From Amoebidium appalachense (Eukaryota; Ichthyosporea), in the NCBI GenBank assembly GCA_963693365.1, contig CAVNZM010000007.1, forward strand, positions 8,122,001-8,186,000: 64,000 nucleotides of DNA. The letters run 5' to 3'. The notes beneath the pieces are model-generated. The model had not been told where the DNA came from. It searched no databases and saw nothing but the letters and a program-made list of their open reading frames with translations. Position 1 is the first letter of the stretch. Each line of letters opens with the position of its first letter. Positions 12,272-43,707 of the stretch are shown in pieces. A program made the position numbers and the translations under genes.

Positions 12272-13496
12272 CGAGTTCAAGGCATGTCCATAATGATGAT
12301 ATGCTAGGAAGGTGGAGGCGGGTAAGGGTAAGGGGGGAGGGAGGGAGGGCCGGGGAGGGAGGGGGGAGGGGGGGGGGGGAGGGGGGGATGATGAGATGTT
12401 TCTCTTGCCGGGTAGCACTCTACACGTGTGCACACATAGATATGTATCCCATGGATAGGATATCTATTGGTATCTACGTCCATCAGTGCATCACTATGCA
12501 GAGCAGGCATGTGCACATGCATGTTTATAAACTTAAAAAAAAAATAGGAATATTGTAGAAAACTAAATCAAAATAGAAATATGGACAGTACTACATATGG
12601 TGCCACTTCTCGTGAGAGGTTTCATTCTGGGTAGGAGCGTACACGTGCAGCCGGCCTGTGTCACTTGCAAAACCTGAAAAATGGGTGGTTGGGCTATAGG
12701 CAATGGTGAAACGAGCAGCCTAGTGTTTGGTTGAGGGGGGTTTCTTTTCTGAGGCCCATCATTCATGGGCCACATTCCACACATCCGGGCCATTGGCAAG
12801 CCATATAAATTAAAAATTTTGAACTGCAATCTTCTTTGTGACGCTTGCTTTTTCTTCTTTCCTTTTTCTTTCTTTCTTTTTTTTTCTTCTCTCTCTCTCT
12901 TCTTTTTTTTTTGGTTGTATCACGGCACATCCGTGCCTTGCAATTGCTTGCTGCCGGAAAAACGTCTCGGTTACCGGGACCGGATCTGATGCGCAACAGG
13001 CAAATCACATAGCTAGAAGCCCCTCTGACCCGACCCGACCCGCAGACCTGAAAGAAACCTCCTTCAATGGTCTGAATCGTCAACGAACATATGACATAGT
13101 TATTTGGGATTGCAAAAAAGGATACATGCAGAAAAATGTACCGTACCCATAGCTATTGATGCATCCGAAATGTACTCTGATCGGAGAACTTAGCGGCCAT
13201 AAGTACTCTGACCGCAGTACTTTAGGAATGCTTGTTTCGGAAGGATACCGCGAGCTATTGGGGCCCAGGAGCCCGCTTTTTTTTGTACAGCCAGTAAGAA
13301 AACAAAAGTTTACACCTTTTTTGTCTTTGGTACGGTAACTAACAAGGCCTTCCCTAGCTTTTATTGGTTGCCGACGCTGTTGCAAGTTTTTGAATTCATG
13401 CTCGACAACAACATGATTCATGATCAAACGGACGAAACTTGCTGAGTCCGCGAACACAACAAGCCATGGGTTTCATGTGAAAGATGAGCGCCCAAC
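11023..13496. other. Spacer between PIG-F and the piggyBac-type element
   Basis: No gene is recognised. It contains C-runs at 11146-11166 and 11527-11559, the first copy of a short interspersed repeat (separate entry), a G-run at 12241-12270, a G-rich stretch at 12330-12387 and a T/CT-rich stretch at 12848-12913. Part of its right side may be the 5' non-coding end of the transposon; I could not define terminal inverted repeats. Confidence 0.5.
11321..11525 (+). repeat. Short interspersed repeat, copy 1, with poly-C tail
   Basis: Shares about 200 bp with copies at 35370-35549 (minus) and 56122-56361 (minus). All three contain GGTCGAAACTCGGGT, close to an RNA polymerase III B-box, then TGTGGATGAC(G/A)TGG and GGGCT(C/T)TGCTTATTATGCA. 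Each ends in a CGCATTCAA- or CGCATTCCAA-like end followed by a run of C. This copy is followed by C-rich sequence from 11527. It looks like a SINE-type element, but a clear A-box and target-site duplications were not found. Confidence 0.7.
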
Positions 13497-15531
13497 ATGG
13501 CCAAAACATTAGACCCAATAGAGTCACTTTATTCTGGAGCTCGTGTCTGTTGTTTTGCATACATATTTGACGGGGTTCAGGGGGAAGATTTCACAGATGA
13601 CACCACACGTTGTTCTTACAAGAAGTTCGGCCTGAGTTGGGACACACAAATACTGGTTGGCACAGTAGTGAAACGATGCAAGACAAACGAAGGCAGTGAA
13701 TGGAAAGTAAAGTTTGATTTTGACGGTACCACAGAAGTAGTTCTGCGCCATCAGCTAACTTTAATAGATGAAGAAGACAGTGAACACACAAGTAGCGAGC
13801 TAGAGAGTGATAGTGACGAAGATCCAGATGGAGACATCCAACAAGTAGAGATTCCTGTCACAGACAGTGAGAATGAAGATGAGATAGAACTTGTAGATGA
13901 ACAAGTAGAGTTACCTACCCCCACCGACCCCACGTGCACCTTGCAATGGACCATTCCAGATGAGCAAGTACTTGACAAAAGAACAGGCCCACGCAGAAAA
14001 CCAACCATTCCACTAGCACTAAACAAGCGCAAGAGTGTTCTGTGTTTGTTTGAACACTTCATGCCTATGGAGTATCTCTTCACAGCAGTCATTCCACTCA
14101 CAAACGAAGTAGGTCGTGCACGTTACAAAAATTGGGTTGACTTAACCCCGGGTGAGCTACTTAGGTGGTTGGGTATGTGGATTTACATGGCTGGAACATT
14201 CGAACCCGGCTCGAGATCGAACTACTGGACGTCGGCAGCAGAGAACCCAAGCCACATATTTCCCGTACACGACTTTGCCCGCTTCATGACCGAACACCGG
14301 TTCGAAAACATCCGTGCCTGCTTTACCGTCACCGACATCACTCAATATCCGGAGGATGATCCACTGAAAGACACACGCGGTTTCATGGAAGCACTGCAGA
14401 GTCGGTGCCGTTGCTCTATCGAGCCCGGGGATGAATTATGCGAAGACGAGGCCATCTTTGCCAGCTATCATTGCAACCTTCCGTGCCAAATCTATATAAA
14501 ACGAAAACCCCACCCTCTCGGTCAAGAAATAAAAACTCTACACGACTGTGTAACCAACATACTCATTAACTTCGAAATGAACGAGGGGAAGCTTAGGATG
14601 GCAAGCAAACCGTACCGACAGTTGGGAGCTGGAACAGGCACCACCTTGCGTCTTCTAACCCCAAGGGCCAACCCCACCCACCGTAACCCCAGAACGATCG
14701 TCGGAGACAGCTGGTTTGGGTCAGTAACCGGGACAAGGGAAGTGTACAAAATCGGATTCTACGCACTTTTCAATGTCAAAACCGCAACCAGAGACTTTCC
14801 CCTCAACATGTTGGACCTTCTATGTGAGGAAGGACGTGGTGTATGGTCGGAGGCAGTGTGCAGTGTGGACGGAGTAGACCTCGTTGCGGTGTTATGGAGA
14901 AACAAGAACTACAGTATGAAAGTGATCACCTCATGTTCAAGTACTCAGCCGGGTCAATCGAGAAAAATCACGAAACGGAAATGACGTCCCCCAACCGAAA
15001 GCAGTCGAAGAATACTTCGAAAACTACAACATGGCCGATATATTCAACAAAACACGAATGTTAAACGGCTCTGTGGACGAAGCCTTGGGCACTAAACGTC
15101 ACCAACTCCGCACCTTTGGGGGGCTTCTGGGGTTTGTAGTAGCAAACGTACACTTTGCATACAGATACTTTGGCAAATCCACAAACACGAGCATGGACAC
15201 AAGGCGTGAGCTAGCAGAAGCACTCATATGCAACCCCCACCTGCCTGCACTAGAATACCCCCTTCCCCCTGCTGCTCCTGCCCCCCATGCTCTACACGGA
15301 CACCAGCGTGCCAGAAAAGAAAGAAAAGGTAGATGCGTTCTCTGCTTTAGGAACAAAGGGGAACGCCACCAGACACATACCTACTGCATCAAGTGTAATG
15401 TGTTTCTCTGCAATGATCAAACACGTGCATGCTTCGAAAACCACATCACACATGGTGTTCCTCCACGCACACGCACCCAAGTCAACACAAACACAGGCCC
15501 GGTACGATCACGCAGAAACACTACACGTTAA
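13497..15531 (+). pseudogene. piggyBac-type transposase (DDE_Tnp_1_7) with one internal frameshift
   Basis: The first open frame (13497-14984, 495 aa) carries an N-terminal region with a small beta-rich segment (WKVKFDFDGTTEVVLRHQL), an acidic linker, and the piggyBac RNase-H-like core: MPMEYLF, WVDLTPGELLRWLGMWIYM, the first catalytic Asp in CEDEAIF, and the second in IVGDSWFGS. The family's last core part, with the expected third Asp in NYNMADIFNKTRMLNG and RHQLRTFGG, is in the next frame, from roughly 14953 to 15531. That part ends in a Cys/His cluster (CVLCF...CIKC...C...C...H) like the piggyBac C-terminal CRD. The frames overlap in the A-rich AGAAAAATCACG at 14960-14972. The element is intronless with no poly-runs, unlike its surroundings. 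It may be a recently decayed copy, or the frame break may be a sequencing error. Terminal repeats were not identified. Confidence 0.9.
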
Positions 15532-16393
15532 AGTACCTTCTGCCCACTGGTCAGTTTCTGTACATTGCGCAACACTCATTTGTCGTTTTCGGATTAGGGG
15601 TGATTTGTTTGGTTTTTATTCGTTTCTTCGAAACTGTTTGTGGTAACTAGATGCTAAAAGGGTTATTTGAAGTGTGTGTACCGAAAAAAACGAATTTGAA
15701 AGCTGATGTCAATGTTTCTCAAACGAAAAATGCACCTGTGGTGCAAAAGCAACAACGTGAACGTTTAAAGTATGCATCTTTGGCACGCATTTGTAACAAG
15801 TTTGACGTTTTTCTTGGCTCAGGCCTATGGCCTCCCGGTGCCAGAACCCGTAAAGTGCAAAATAAGCCATACCAACAAGCATTCCGAGAAATTATTGTAG
15901 TCATGGGGTGCGCAAACACTACAAAGTTCTCCGTAAATTGAAGCTCAAAATCGTTGAATGCCTACCATTACTTACTAAGCCACTACCCCGCCAAGAATTT
16001 TTCTACGGTTTTTTTGTGATGTGCTTGTTCCCTGTCACGTTAGGGTAAAATGGTGAGAAAAAGAGAGTAACACGTGCAAAACTGACCCTGCGCCAGGCGT
16101 TTTTATATGATGACGTCATACAGTACTCTGGTTGGAGCATTTATCGATTCAGGTCGGATCAGTCTGGTGCTATAGGGTAAACACTAACCAAGGAAACTCA
16201 AGGTGACGACACCCCCCTCCCCCCCCCCCCCCCCCCCACACACACACACCCGCCCGCCCGCCCGCCCGCCCGCCATTCAGAAATTCTATGCAAGTTTTTT
16301 TTTTTTTGGTGCATGCAATGGCAGCTGGTACTTTTCTTAACGGAAAGGGGTTGCACGAGGCTGGGTTGGAGAAGGGTTTTTTTTTTTTTTTTT

Positions 16394-16468
<75 letters not shown>

Positions 16469-17112
16469 TACTGTATCTGGTCGTGAAGCTCTCACATTGA
16501 ACTTGGCTTTCAGAACTTGCGACACAGTCGGCGGTGCTAAATCGTATTTAAGGTGTGACCCTCCTGGCACAGATTTAACCATATATGGGAATGCTGGGGG
16601 GCCAGTAATTATTCCTGACGCCACTCATTCTAGTTTACAAAAATATCAGATTCATACACTATTTACACAGTAAGATCTTACACTGAAAAAATCTGAAGGG
16701 CTCTAGTTTGATCCCAAAACAAATTGAACAATAGTAGACTTGGATAGGAAATATGCAAAGGTACCATGCGAGAGGTGAGCAGGTACAAACGGACCCATTT
16801 GTGATGTCCAATAAATAGCTGCTCCGTTTTGTGACTATCTTCCGAACAGATGCACACGACTATCTTTTGAAAAGCAGAGGAAAAAAGGCCGGGGATGTTA
16901 TAGGGCGTGGGAAACGACCAAAGCAAAAACCTAGCCTTGATAGCAGCAGACATGCGGCAATCAGTAGGCCCGGAACTCTGCGGCAATATGTGCGTTGAGG
17001 TGTGTGTGAGAGAGAGAACATAATCTGGTTGTACAGGAAGCAGTTAAAGTGATATGCACACGCTGTGGAGTATGCCAAAATTGAAAGTACTACTAGGTTG
17101 GCATCCCCCCCC

Positions 17113-17143
<31 letters not shown>

Positions 17144-17398
17144 ACACCCACACCCCAAGAAAGAGACAAAAAATAAGATACAATAATAATGGATAAACAG
17201 AGAACTTGTCCACCCAACTCTGGTGCATGCAATATGCATGGGTGACACGCCATGCCTGCGCACAAATCTATACTCGCACTAAATTGTTTATGCCAGAAAC
17301 CATACCGTTTCATCAGTCCCCACCAACCGTAGTCGGTTTTAGTTATCAGTTTCCCATTACTGGGTGACGCAACCTAAAGCGGAAATTTGTGTTAAAGC
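15532..17398. other. Spacer right of the transposase
   Basis: No recognised gene. A 96-codon open frame at 15651-15941 (+) has unremarkable composition and no family resemblance; it may be transposon-associated. The stretch also holds a C-run/(CA)n/(CCCG)n block at 16206-16273, a T27/G64 tract at 16377-16467 and a C-run/(CA)n at 17106-17149. A palindromic TGACGTCA lies near 16110. Confidence 0.5.
16377..16467 (+). repeat. T27 followed by G64 homopolymer junction
   Basis: A T-run of about 27 passes directly into a G-run of about 64, the longest mononucleotide run in the window. Its polarity (T then G) matches most other homopolymer junctions here. Confidence 0.9.
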
Positions 17399-18643
17399 TC
17401 ATATCTGCACAGCCGCACCTTCCTCCTCCGTGTGGGCAGCGCTCATAGTAGTCTGAATACGCCTCAGTGTGTTGAGATTCTTTAACATGGTGCCCTTCAA
17501 CAGACTTAACCTTCTCAGGGATTGATCGGGCCGATCGGATTCCTGCCTCAGTTTGTCGCATGACAAAGTGAAGATTTGCATTGCCCCCGTCCAGTCTCTC
17601 ATCCAATCAGGAACCACCGCCGGCTGTGCCACACTGTCCACGTGACGTGGTGGAGCTTCGGGGCTAGAAGGTTCTGTGTGGGAATGGGTGGTGGGTGGGT
17701 GAGCAACGGATAAGTGTCTGTGTAAACAGACTGTGTGGGAGTTTATTCAAGAATTGATGCCCATGATGCCCGGAGAGCTTGCCGGAGAAACTCTTCATGT
17801 CAAAAAAAATCCTCCCGCAAGCGTGAATCTTGCTTAGAGAAACGCAGGTTTCGAGGTACAACTCGAAGTTATGGGAGAGCCTCGGGGGAGGGGAAGGGGG
17901 GGGGGGAGGGGGGGGAGGGGAGGGGGGGGAGGGGGAGAAGGGGGGGACCGCAGAATGCACGGGGATGGGGGGGGAGGGGGGGGGGGGGGGGGGGGGGGGA
18001 TTATTTGTAGGATTGGTGTAGGGTAATACACGCCCTTTATTGCTACGGGATTGGTGTAGAAATGTCAAGTCAGGGGCCGGAGACAGTTTGGTTGAATAAT
18101 GTTTGGTTCACAGTGTGCACGTGTGGATGAATGGGTCTGTGACTGCACCATGCATGAGTTGGCGTGTAAGCAAAAAATTGTCTATTATCAGCTGGGGTGC
18201 TTGTTTTTACGAAGGTGTGGTTCATAAGAACAAAGAAAAGATAATGTTTTTGGACGCGGGCAGAGGGGGGGGGAGAGGAGGAGGGAGGGAGGGGGGGTAT
18301 TTGGAAAGATGGAGTACGTGATATATCCGGGAGCGTGGAGGGTATCGAGTTCGGGGTAAGGGGATCGGGAAAGGGTACGATATGTGATATATCGAAAGAA
18401 AGAACTGTGTGTGGCATCACAAGAGAGGGAGTATGTGATGTATTGAGAAGAAGGATGTGTGTGAGGTATTTGAAAATATACTCCGGGAGCTATACATGGC
18501 GAAAAATACATAGGAGTTATATATGCAGGCAGCATTAACCCACCAGTGCTCTCATCATCCACCGTGGGTCCTTCCATGTATGCCGTGTCGAAACGCTCCA
18601 TTGCTGACACCATCACTGGGCCAGTGCTGTGGCTACCGGCCAT
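17399..18643 (-). CDS. Small uncharacterised protein, two-exon model
   Basis: I do not recognise the family. Two repeat-free islands join in phase: exon 1, 18643-18544 (MAGSHSTGPVMVSAMERFDT at its start), donor G/GTGGGT; exon 2, 17673-17399, acceptor CACACAG, ending in TGA. The product is 124 aa, soluble and highly charged. It has an acidic, Pro/Ser-rich middle (VDDESTEPSSPEAPPRH), then a helical C-terminal half containing PDWMRDWTGAMQIF and LRRLSLLKGTMLKNLNTLRR, which could form a coiled coil. The chosen ATG lies two bases after an acceptor-like CCACCAG, so a 5'UTR intron or additional upstream coding exons are possible. The intron (17674-18543) is full of G/C tracts, as in the confirmed genes. 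The evidence is splice consistency and composition only. Confidence 0.45.
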
Positions 18644-20661
18644 GCCTGGTGGAGGTACACAGTGAGCATTGGGTGAGAGGGGAGCGGGGAGAGAGAGAGG
18701 GGCGGGGGCGCGGGGGGGGGGGGGGGGGGGGGGGGGGTGAGTTCGAATGTGTTCGAGGTTAGAAAGTGTGAAATCACGACGGACACACAATGCAGATTTT
18801 GCAGTGCATGCACCAAGAATATGCATTATAGCCAGAGCATGTCCCCAGTGGGGCAGGGGGATGAGAGGGAGGGAAGGAGGCGGGAGAGAGAAGACAAGTG
18901 AAGGGTGGGCGGGGAGAAGGGAATGGAGGCGAAGGAAAAGAAAAAATAGGGGGGGAGGGGGTGGGGGGTGATGTTGGTACCAGGTCCTTAGAAAAAGCGA
19001 GCATGTGGGCATAAGCAGAGCAATTAGTATTCCTTTGTTCTAAAGCCCCCTCTCCCGCCTGCCCCCCCCCCCCCCCCCCCCCCACCACCACCACTTTCCC
19101 CCTTTCCCCCCCCAGCCCCCACCACCATCCCCTCCCCCTCCCCCCCCCCCCCCCCCTCTCTCCCCCCTTCTCCTCCTCACCAAAAAAAAAAAAGAAAAGA
19201 AAAACGGTCCTCTCCCGGCTTGCCCTTCCCTTTTCACAGACACGTAATACGTTATAGAAGAGACATCTCTTGTGACTAATGGTAAAGGGCAATCCCCCCC
19301 CCTCCCCCCTCCCCCCGCTTGGGAAACATGCAAATCAGAGAACAAGCCCGAGTGCTGGCACGAGGAGCAACCATCGTGGCAGGGAGGGAAGCGAAGGGCA
19401 ATAAATGTCGTTCGTGCATATGTGGCAGTGCGTGTACGTTTATAACGTGGACGAGAGAAGACGGAGGGGAAGTGGGTTAATTTGCTGGTAAGAAAGGGGG
19501 AGTGGGGTGGGTGGGGGGAAGGGGGGCTAGTGAACCCCCCCTCCCCCCCCCCCCCCCCCCCCCCCACCTCCAACCCCTCATCAAAAAGAAAAAAAGAACC
19601 CACAGAGAGGTAAAATCTCTTTTTCTTGAGTGCACTGTGAACGGTCAAGATGGTGCACACACACACACACACACACACACATCACAAATATAAACCGAAT
19701 CTGCTCTTTTATTATTGCAGAAATCCTATTTACCAGGAGCTCTGCAAGCAACAAAAATACGGAGGGGCAAGCAAGACAATGTACCATGATTAATGCCCTG
19801 GCTAGCAATTCGTATGCTGCATTTTTCTTTCATTGATGCTGTGTTTTTAGAAACGCCCTTTGGATAAATTGCAGAAACAATCTAGAAGTCATTGTTTGCG
19901 CGCATGTTCGTACCGAGGCTCTGTCAGGGTGTATAGAATCAGTGTCTGCCATGTTATCCTAACGCGCATGCGGGACATGATAGGTATATATAGCAACGTA
20001 TAGCACAGTCTGCTGTTGCAGTGCCTTTAAGTGGGGTCGGTAAAATGAACCTCCCTGAGAAGGCCAGGGTTTACGACAAGACTACTACTTACTAAAGGAG
20101 TCAGAGGATAGGGGGGAAAGGCTAGACGGAAAGCTCACCGGTAGCAGCTGGCAGGGCTGCATGATGATATCGGTATGCCTCTGTTGCCGGCCCCATGTTG
20201 AAGCTCAAACAGATATGTATGGACGGCAAGGGAGTATGTAGCGCCTGCAATGATACCACCACCACCGATACTATTATCGACAAGTGGTGTTTCGAGTCCT
20301 GTTGATGGTCGAATACAGTGTGCCGATTATAATAGCAACGGTGGCAAGTTTACTTCTATCAGTGTCAGAGCTAGAGAGAAAAAGTTAAGTATCTACTACC
20401 TTAAGTCGTAGCTAAAGGCTGCGATATAGCAGGCATACACATAAGCACTGCACTACAGAAGCTACAATAACATGTCTAAAAGTTACCAAATGTGTGCATG
20501 CATGTATTCGAATACAAGCAGTACAGTCAGTCAAAGGTTATCAATCGAAGCGTGTTCGTCAGTCTGCCAAATATGCCACCGTTCGCAGTGCCTTTTCGAG
20601 TTTCAGCCACTCTGAAATGACAGGAACCAACACCGATTGAGTAAAGAATACACAGTGTGTG

Positions 20662-20695
<34 letters not shown>

Positions 20696-21900
20696 ACGGT
20701 GCCACCTGGTGACCGGCTGCCAGCAGCAGGCTGGAGCTGTAGTAGTGTATGATTGGTGACAACAAGTTTCGGCGGGGCCAATAGTTTGCGAGAGCTCATT
20801 GTGGTCTCATTGAAACCAAAGGCCTATTTTTTGTTATTAGCGGTTGTATGCGCGGAGTAGCAAGCTTCTGCTTATAGAAATACATAACTATTCAGTGAAG
20901 GTTTGCTTGTTTATTTCATTTTCCATCGAATTAGACCATGGCTGGCAACTTGGCAAGAGCTGCGCGGGCTGGCAAGCAGTCATTTATTGGTTATAAATCA
21001 TTGCTAAACTGTACCGATTTGGTAATAGCCGTTTTTGGGCAGTCGAGCTGCTGCTTGATTAGTCCTCCAATCCGGCGATAGAGCAAGTCGAAGATGATTG
21101 GAGGAATAAAAAGCAGAGCAGCTTGCATCGATTGCGCAGTGCACACACGGTGACAAGTTGGCCCAGCCAAGAAAGTTTGGGTGGGCCACGGATGTAAACA
21201 ACACACAAGCGCACGTGCACAACTATACACACCAACACCAGAAAGACACACGTGACACAAAGACACGCACGCACACACCTCTCACAAGGTTGACGTCACA
21301 CACACGCACATACGTATTCAATATCGGAACACCGCGGCACAGTCGGCCGGGCTCCGGTCGGACGCACATGTGTACGTGTGCACAGATAGGTGCACATGTG
21401 GCACACATGTGACCCCCGGTCACGGGCCTTCATTCATGGTGCTATACACTTGCACCTATCTTTGAAATCGTTATAGTCGAAACCATGGGGGCCGAAGCTT
21501 CGTTTGTTGTTGTTGGCAATGTTGTGGGGGGGAGGGGGGGAGGGGGGGGGGGGGGGGGGGGGGGGGGGAGAGGGAGGGGGGGAGGGAGGGGGGGAGAGAG
21601 AGAGACACAAGAGAGAGCGAGAGAGAGAGCAGTAGGAGGGAGAGAGAGAGGGTGTGTGGGGGGGGAGGGGGCGCGCGCGGAGAGGACTGAGGAGTGGGAA
21701 TACACCATTTGTGCCACACAGCTGGGCCTCGAGGGCTCATGGCCAGCTAGCGGCGAACTTCAAGGAGGATGGTGAGGGGGATACTAATATTATTGCAATC
21801 AAATTTGAGCTAGTGTTGGCCAGAAAGAGGAGATGGAAGAAGGACACGGCTGTGTGCTCCATTGGGGGAGGGGAACGGGATTTTTTTTAATTTAAATTAT

Positions 21901-22075
21901 CACGCTTTGTTCCCGGAGGGCCTAATGGTATACAGACCCTCTAGTAGGGAAACTACCATCAACCACACAGCACCTACAGTACACTAATAGTTAGGGTGCT
22001 GTATGAGTTCAGCTAAAGTTAGTAAACCATCCTTTACAAAACCTAACTATAAGTACACATTTTGCCCAGGGTTAC
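21901..22075 (+). repeat. Dispersed/direct repeat, copy A
   Basis: Aligns in direct orientation with 22479-22638. Shared blocks include TTTGTTCCC, AACTACC, CAGCACC...ACAGTAC, TAGGGTGCT, AGCTAAA, CCTAACTATA and CACA(T/C)TTTGCCCAG. CAGCACC and GGGTGCT form a short internal inverted repeat. The origin is unknown; it could be two insertions of one non-autonomous element or a local tandem duplication. Confidence 0.6.
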
Positions 22076-22197
22076 TAGGGGGAAGGGGGGAAGGGGGGAG
22101 CGGGGGGGGAGGGAGGGGGCTGCAGCTCACAATCCAATGGCATGCAGATATATACGGTGTGAAATGGAAGGCGGTATCCTCTGTAACGGTTAACGGG

Positions 22198-22234
<37 letters not shown>

Positions 22235-22478
22235 TGGTGTGCTACATGATTATTGTACAATGTACATACGGTGGTCACCCACAATTGTGCTATTACCGTA
22301 ACGCCAATGACATGGCACACGTGTGCACACCTGCACACACAGCAAAGACCCCCCCCCCCCCCCCCCCGCCCCCCTCCTGCCCCAGGGCCCCTTCTAATTC
22401 TGTTACGCCTGCCCACCATCACTACCAAACCTCGAAATCATTCGTATCATACATGTTTTTTTTTTTGGGTTTTTTTAT

Positions 22479-22638
22479 CTCGTTTTGTTCCCCGAGGTAC
22501 CCCTAGGGGCCCTCAAGGGGAACTACCGTCTTCCACCCAGCACCGACAGTACTCTAGCTAGGGTGCTACGATGCTATTAGCTAAAACTAACACACCTATA
22601 ACAGTCCTAACTATATGTACACACTTTGCCCAGAGTAT
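22479..22638 (+). repeat. Dispersed/direct repeat, copy B
   Basis: Second copy of the unit at 21901-22075, about 400 bp downstream, diverged by substitutions and small indels. The copies are separated by unrelated sequence containing an A30 tract and a C-run. Confidence 0.6.
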
Positions 22639-23028
22639 CAACCCCAGCCACGCCGGTGGGTAGTTCGTATCATACATGCATGCATAATAATTCATCCAGG
22701 GATAAGTACAATGTGATAATTATTATATAAGGTACAATCGTTCCCCTAGCGTGCCTAGATCTCCCTTGATAGGTTGGCACCCACCCAAGAACGTCGCTGG
22801 ACACGTCGTTTATTAAGACAGTGGCAGTATAAAATACACATGTCATACCTTCACACATCAACAAAACGGATTTAGTGTACAGGCGCCAAACTTGTGTGCG
22901 ATTATAAAACAAACCATTAACTCGTACCATGTGCACTTAATTGGAACTAATATAATTTACATGCTCCCAGCATGCAGTCTACTGTATATACCGCATCACA
23001 TTCGGAAATTCTTACTACACACCAAGAG

Positions 23029-23061
<33 letters not shown>

Positions 23062-23226
23062 GGCCAACATTATCACCATATTAAACATATGCCGCCACAA
23101 CCGACAACACCAATACACCATTTCCTAAACAACATACACACACACGTTAATATGAACACTTACATGAATTTTTTCATTCAACCGCTTCGTGCAACCAAAA
23201 ATCAAAACTTTTCTTTAGGAAACCAT

Positions 23227-42675
<19,449 letters not shown>

Positions 42676-43707
42676 CGTGGCTGGCTCTTGGCTGAAGGAG
42701 CCGTTCCTCGAGCCGTTAACGCAGTCCACATGGCCGGTTCGTAAAGTAACCCCTTTAGCCAGGTTCAAGTGTGCTCCATTACCGATAAATGCTTTTGCAA
42801 TTAAACACTCAGGCGAGTGGGCGGATAGTTAGCTTTCGCTTTGTTGAATCTACACCGTAACACTTCAATCGAATTCACTACTGACTGAAAGTCTAATTAG
42901 GCTATAACACAGCGGACCGTCTTATATTGTAGTTCCCAACTTCAACTTGAACATTACAGGCTGCGGGATAACTTTGCTCACATTTGACTCAGAGACTGTA
43001 ACACCGGGCGTAAGCACTTGAACGGTTGATTGGGTTGAACCTTTAAATTTGATGTTTGAAAGACCACAGTGGACACAGTCTTGAACGTTCATGTACAAAC
43101 GTTACTCTCTGTAACTCTCGGTGACTGTGACGTAACAAACATGCTAAGGCTTCTGATTGGTTAGAAATGCATCACATACGTCATCACAGAGTCATGCTGA
43201 CTTTCAAAGAGCCTGTCGATCGACTCTCCTTGGAGCCTCCGAGGGGGGTTGTTGAAACATGCCAACATCACGGGGCGTATGGTGCATGTATATGCCACGT
43301 GCACAGGTCCCCTGAGCAATCATTGAATTTAGATACATCACGCAGTACATCTTTCGTGGCCACCCATCTTCCATGGATGACATGGGGGCATCAGTCAGGT
43401 CGTTCGATACTGCCACTGATTACACTTTTCCCCAAACTCAAGTCACCAATCAGCGTTTTACTTGTTATTCAAACCAGCGGCGGCCGGAACCACGCCCAGC
43501 TATTATCTACGCGCACAGCAGCACGTACGCCATTACTATGCTAAGTATATAACCAATCTCATTGAATGGCTCGTTATTGATTACTGTTTGTGCACACTAG
43601 TGTACATACCAGGCTAAGCCTTCAATATAATTTACTCAACACATGTGCTATTTGCTACACAGCAAGACACCAAAGGTGAGACTGCCCCGCGGCCGCATCA
43701 TTTACAT
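42676..43707. other. Spacer between annexin 3' end and receptor kinase start
   Basis: About 1 kb free of long simple repeats, unlike most spacers here, holding the kinase promoter on its left side and the annexin 3'UTR on its right. A weak AATATAAG element on the minus strand near 42930 might be a TATA-like box for the kinase. No exon is visible. Confidence 0.5.

Larger units (their letters stand above)
18646..23226. other. Repeat-rich spacer left of the receptor kinase
   Basis: No gene is recognised in 4.6 kb. It contains G/C tracts at 18700-18737, 18940-18970, 19062-19160 and 19537-19566, (CA)n at 19656-19680, (GT)n at 20655-20694, G/GA tracts at 21526-21670, A30 at 22201-22230, and C-runs at 22350-22375 and 23029-23057. 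The cleaner section 19850-20990 has no open frame of note. A diverged direct repeat pair lies at 21901-22075 and 22479-22638. Confidence 0.5.

Noticed and set aside
15651-15941. 96-codon open frame downstream of the transposase as a second transposon gene
   Set aside because: No recognisable domain and no clear link to the element; kept only as a note in the spacer entry.
17735-18010. Open frames near 17740-17890 as a middle exon of the small gene
   Set aside because: No usable donor of matching phase; the flanking exons already join in phase without it.
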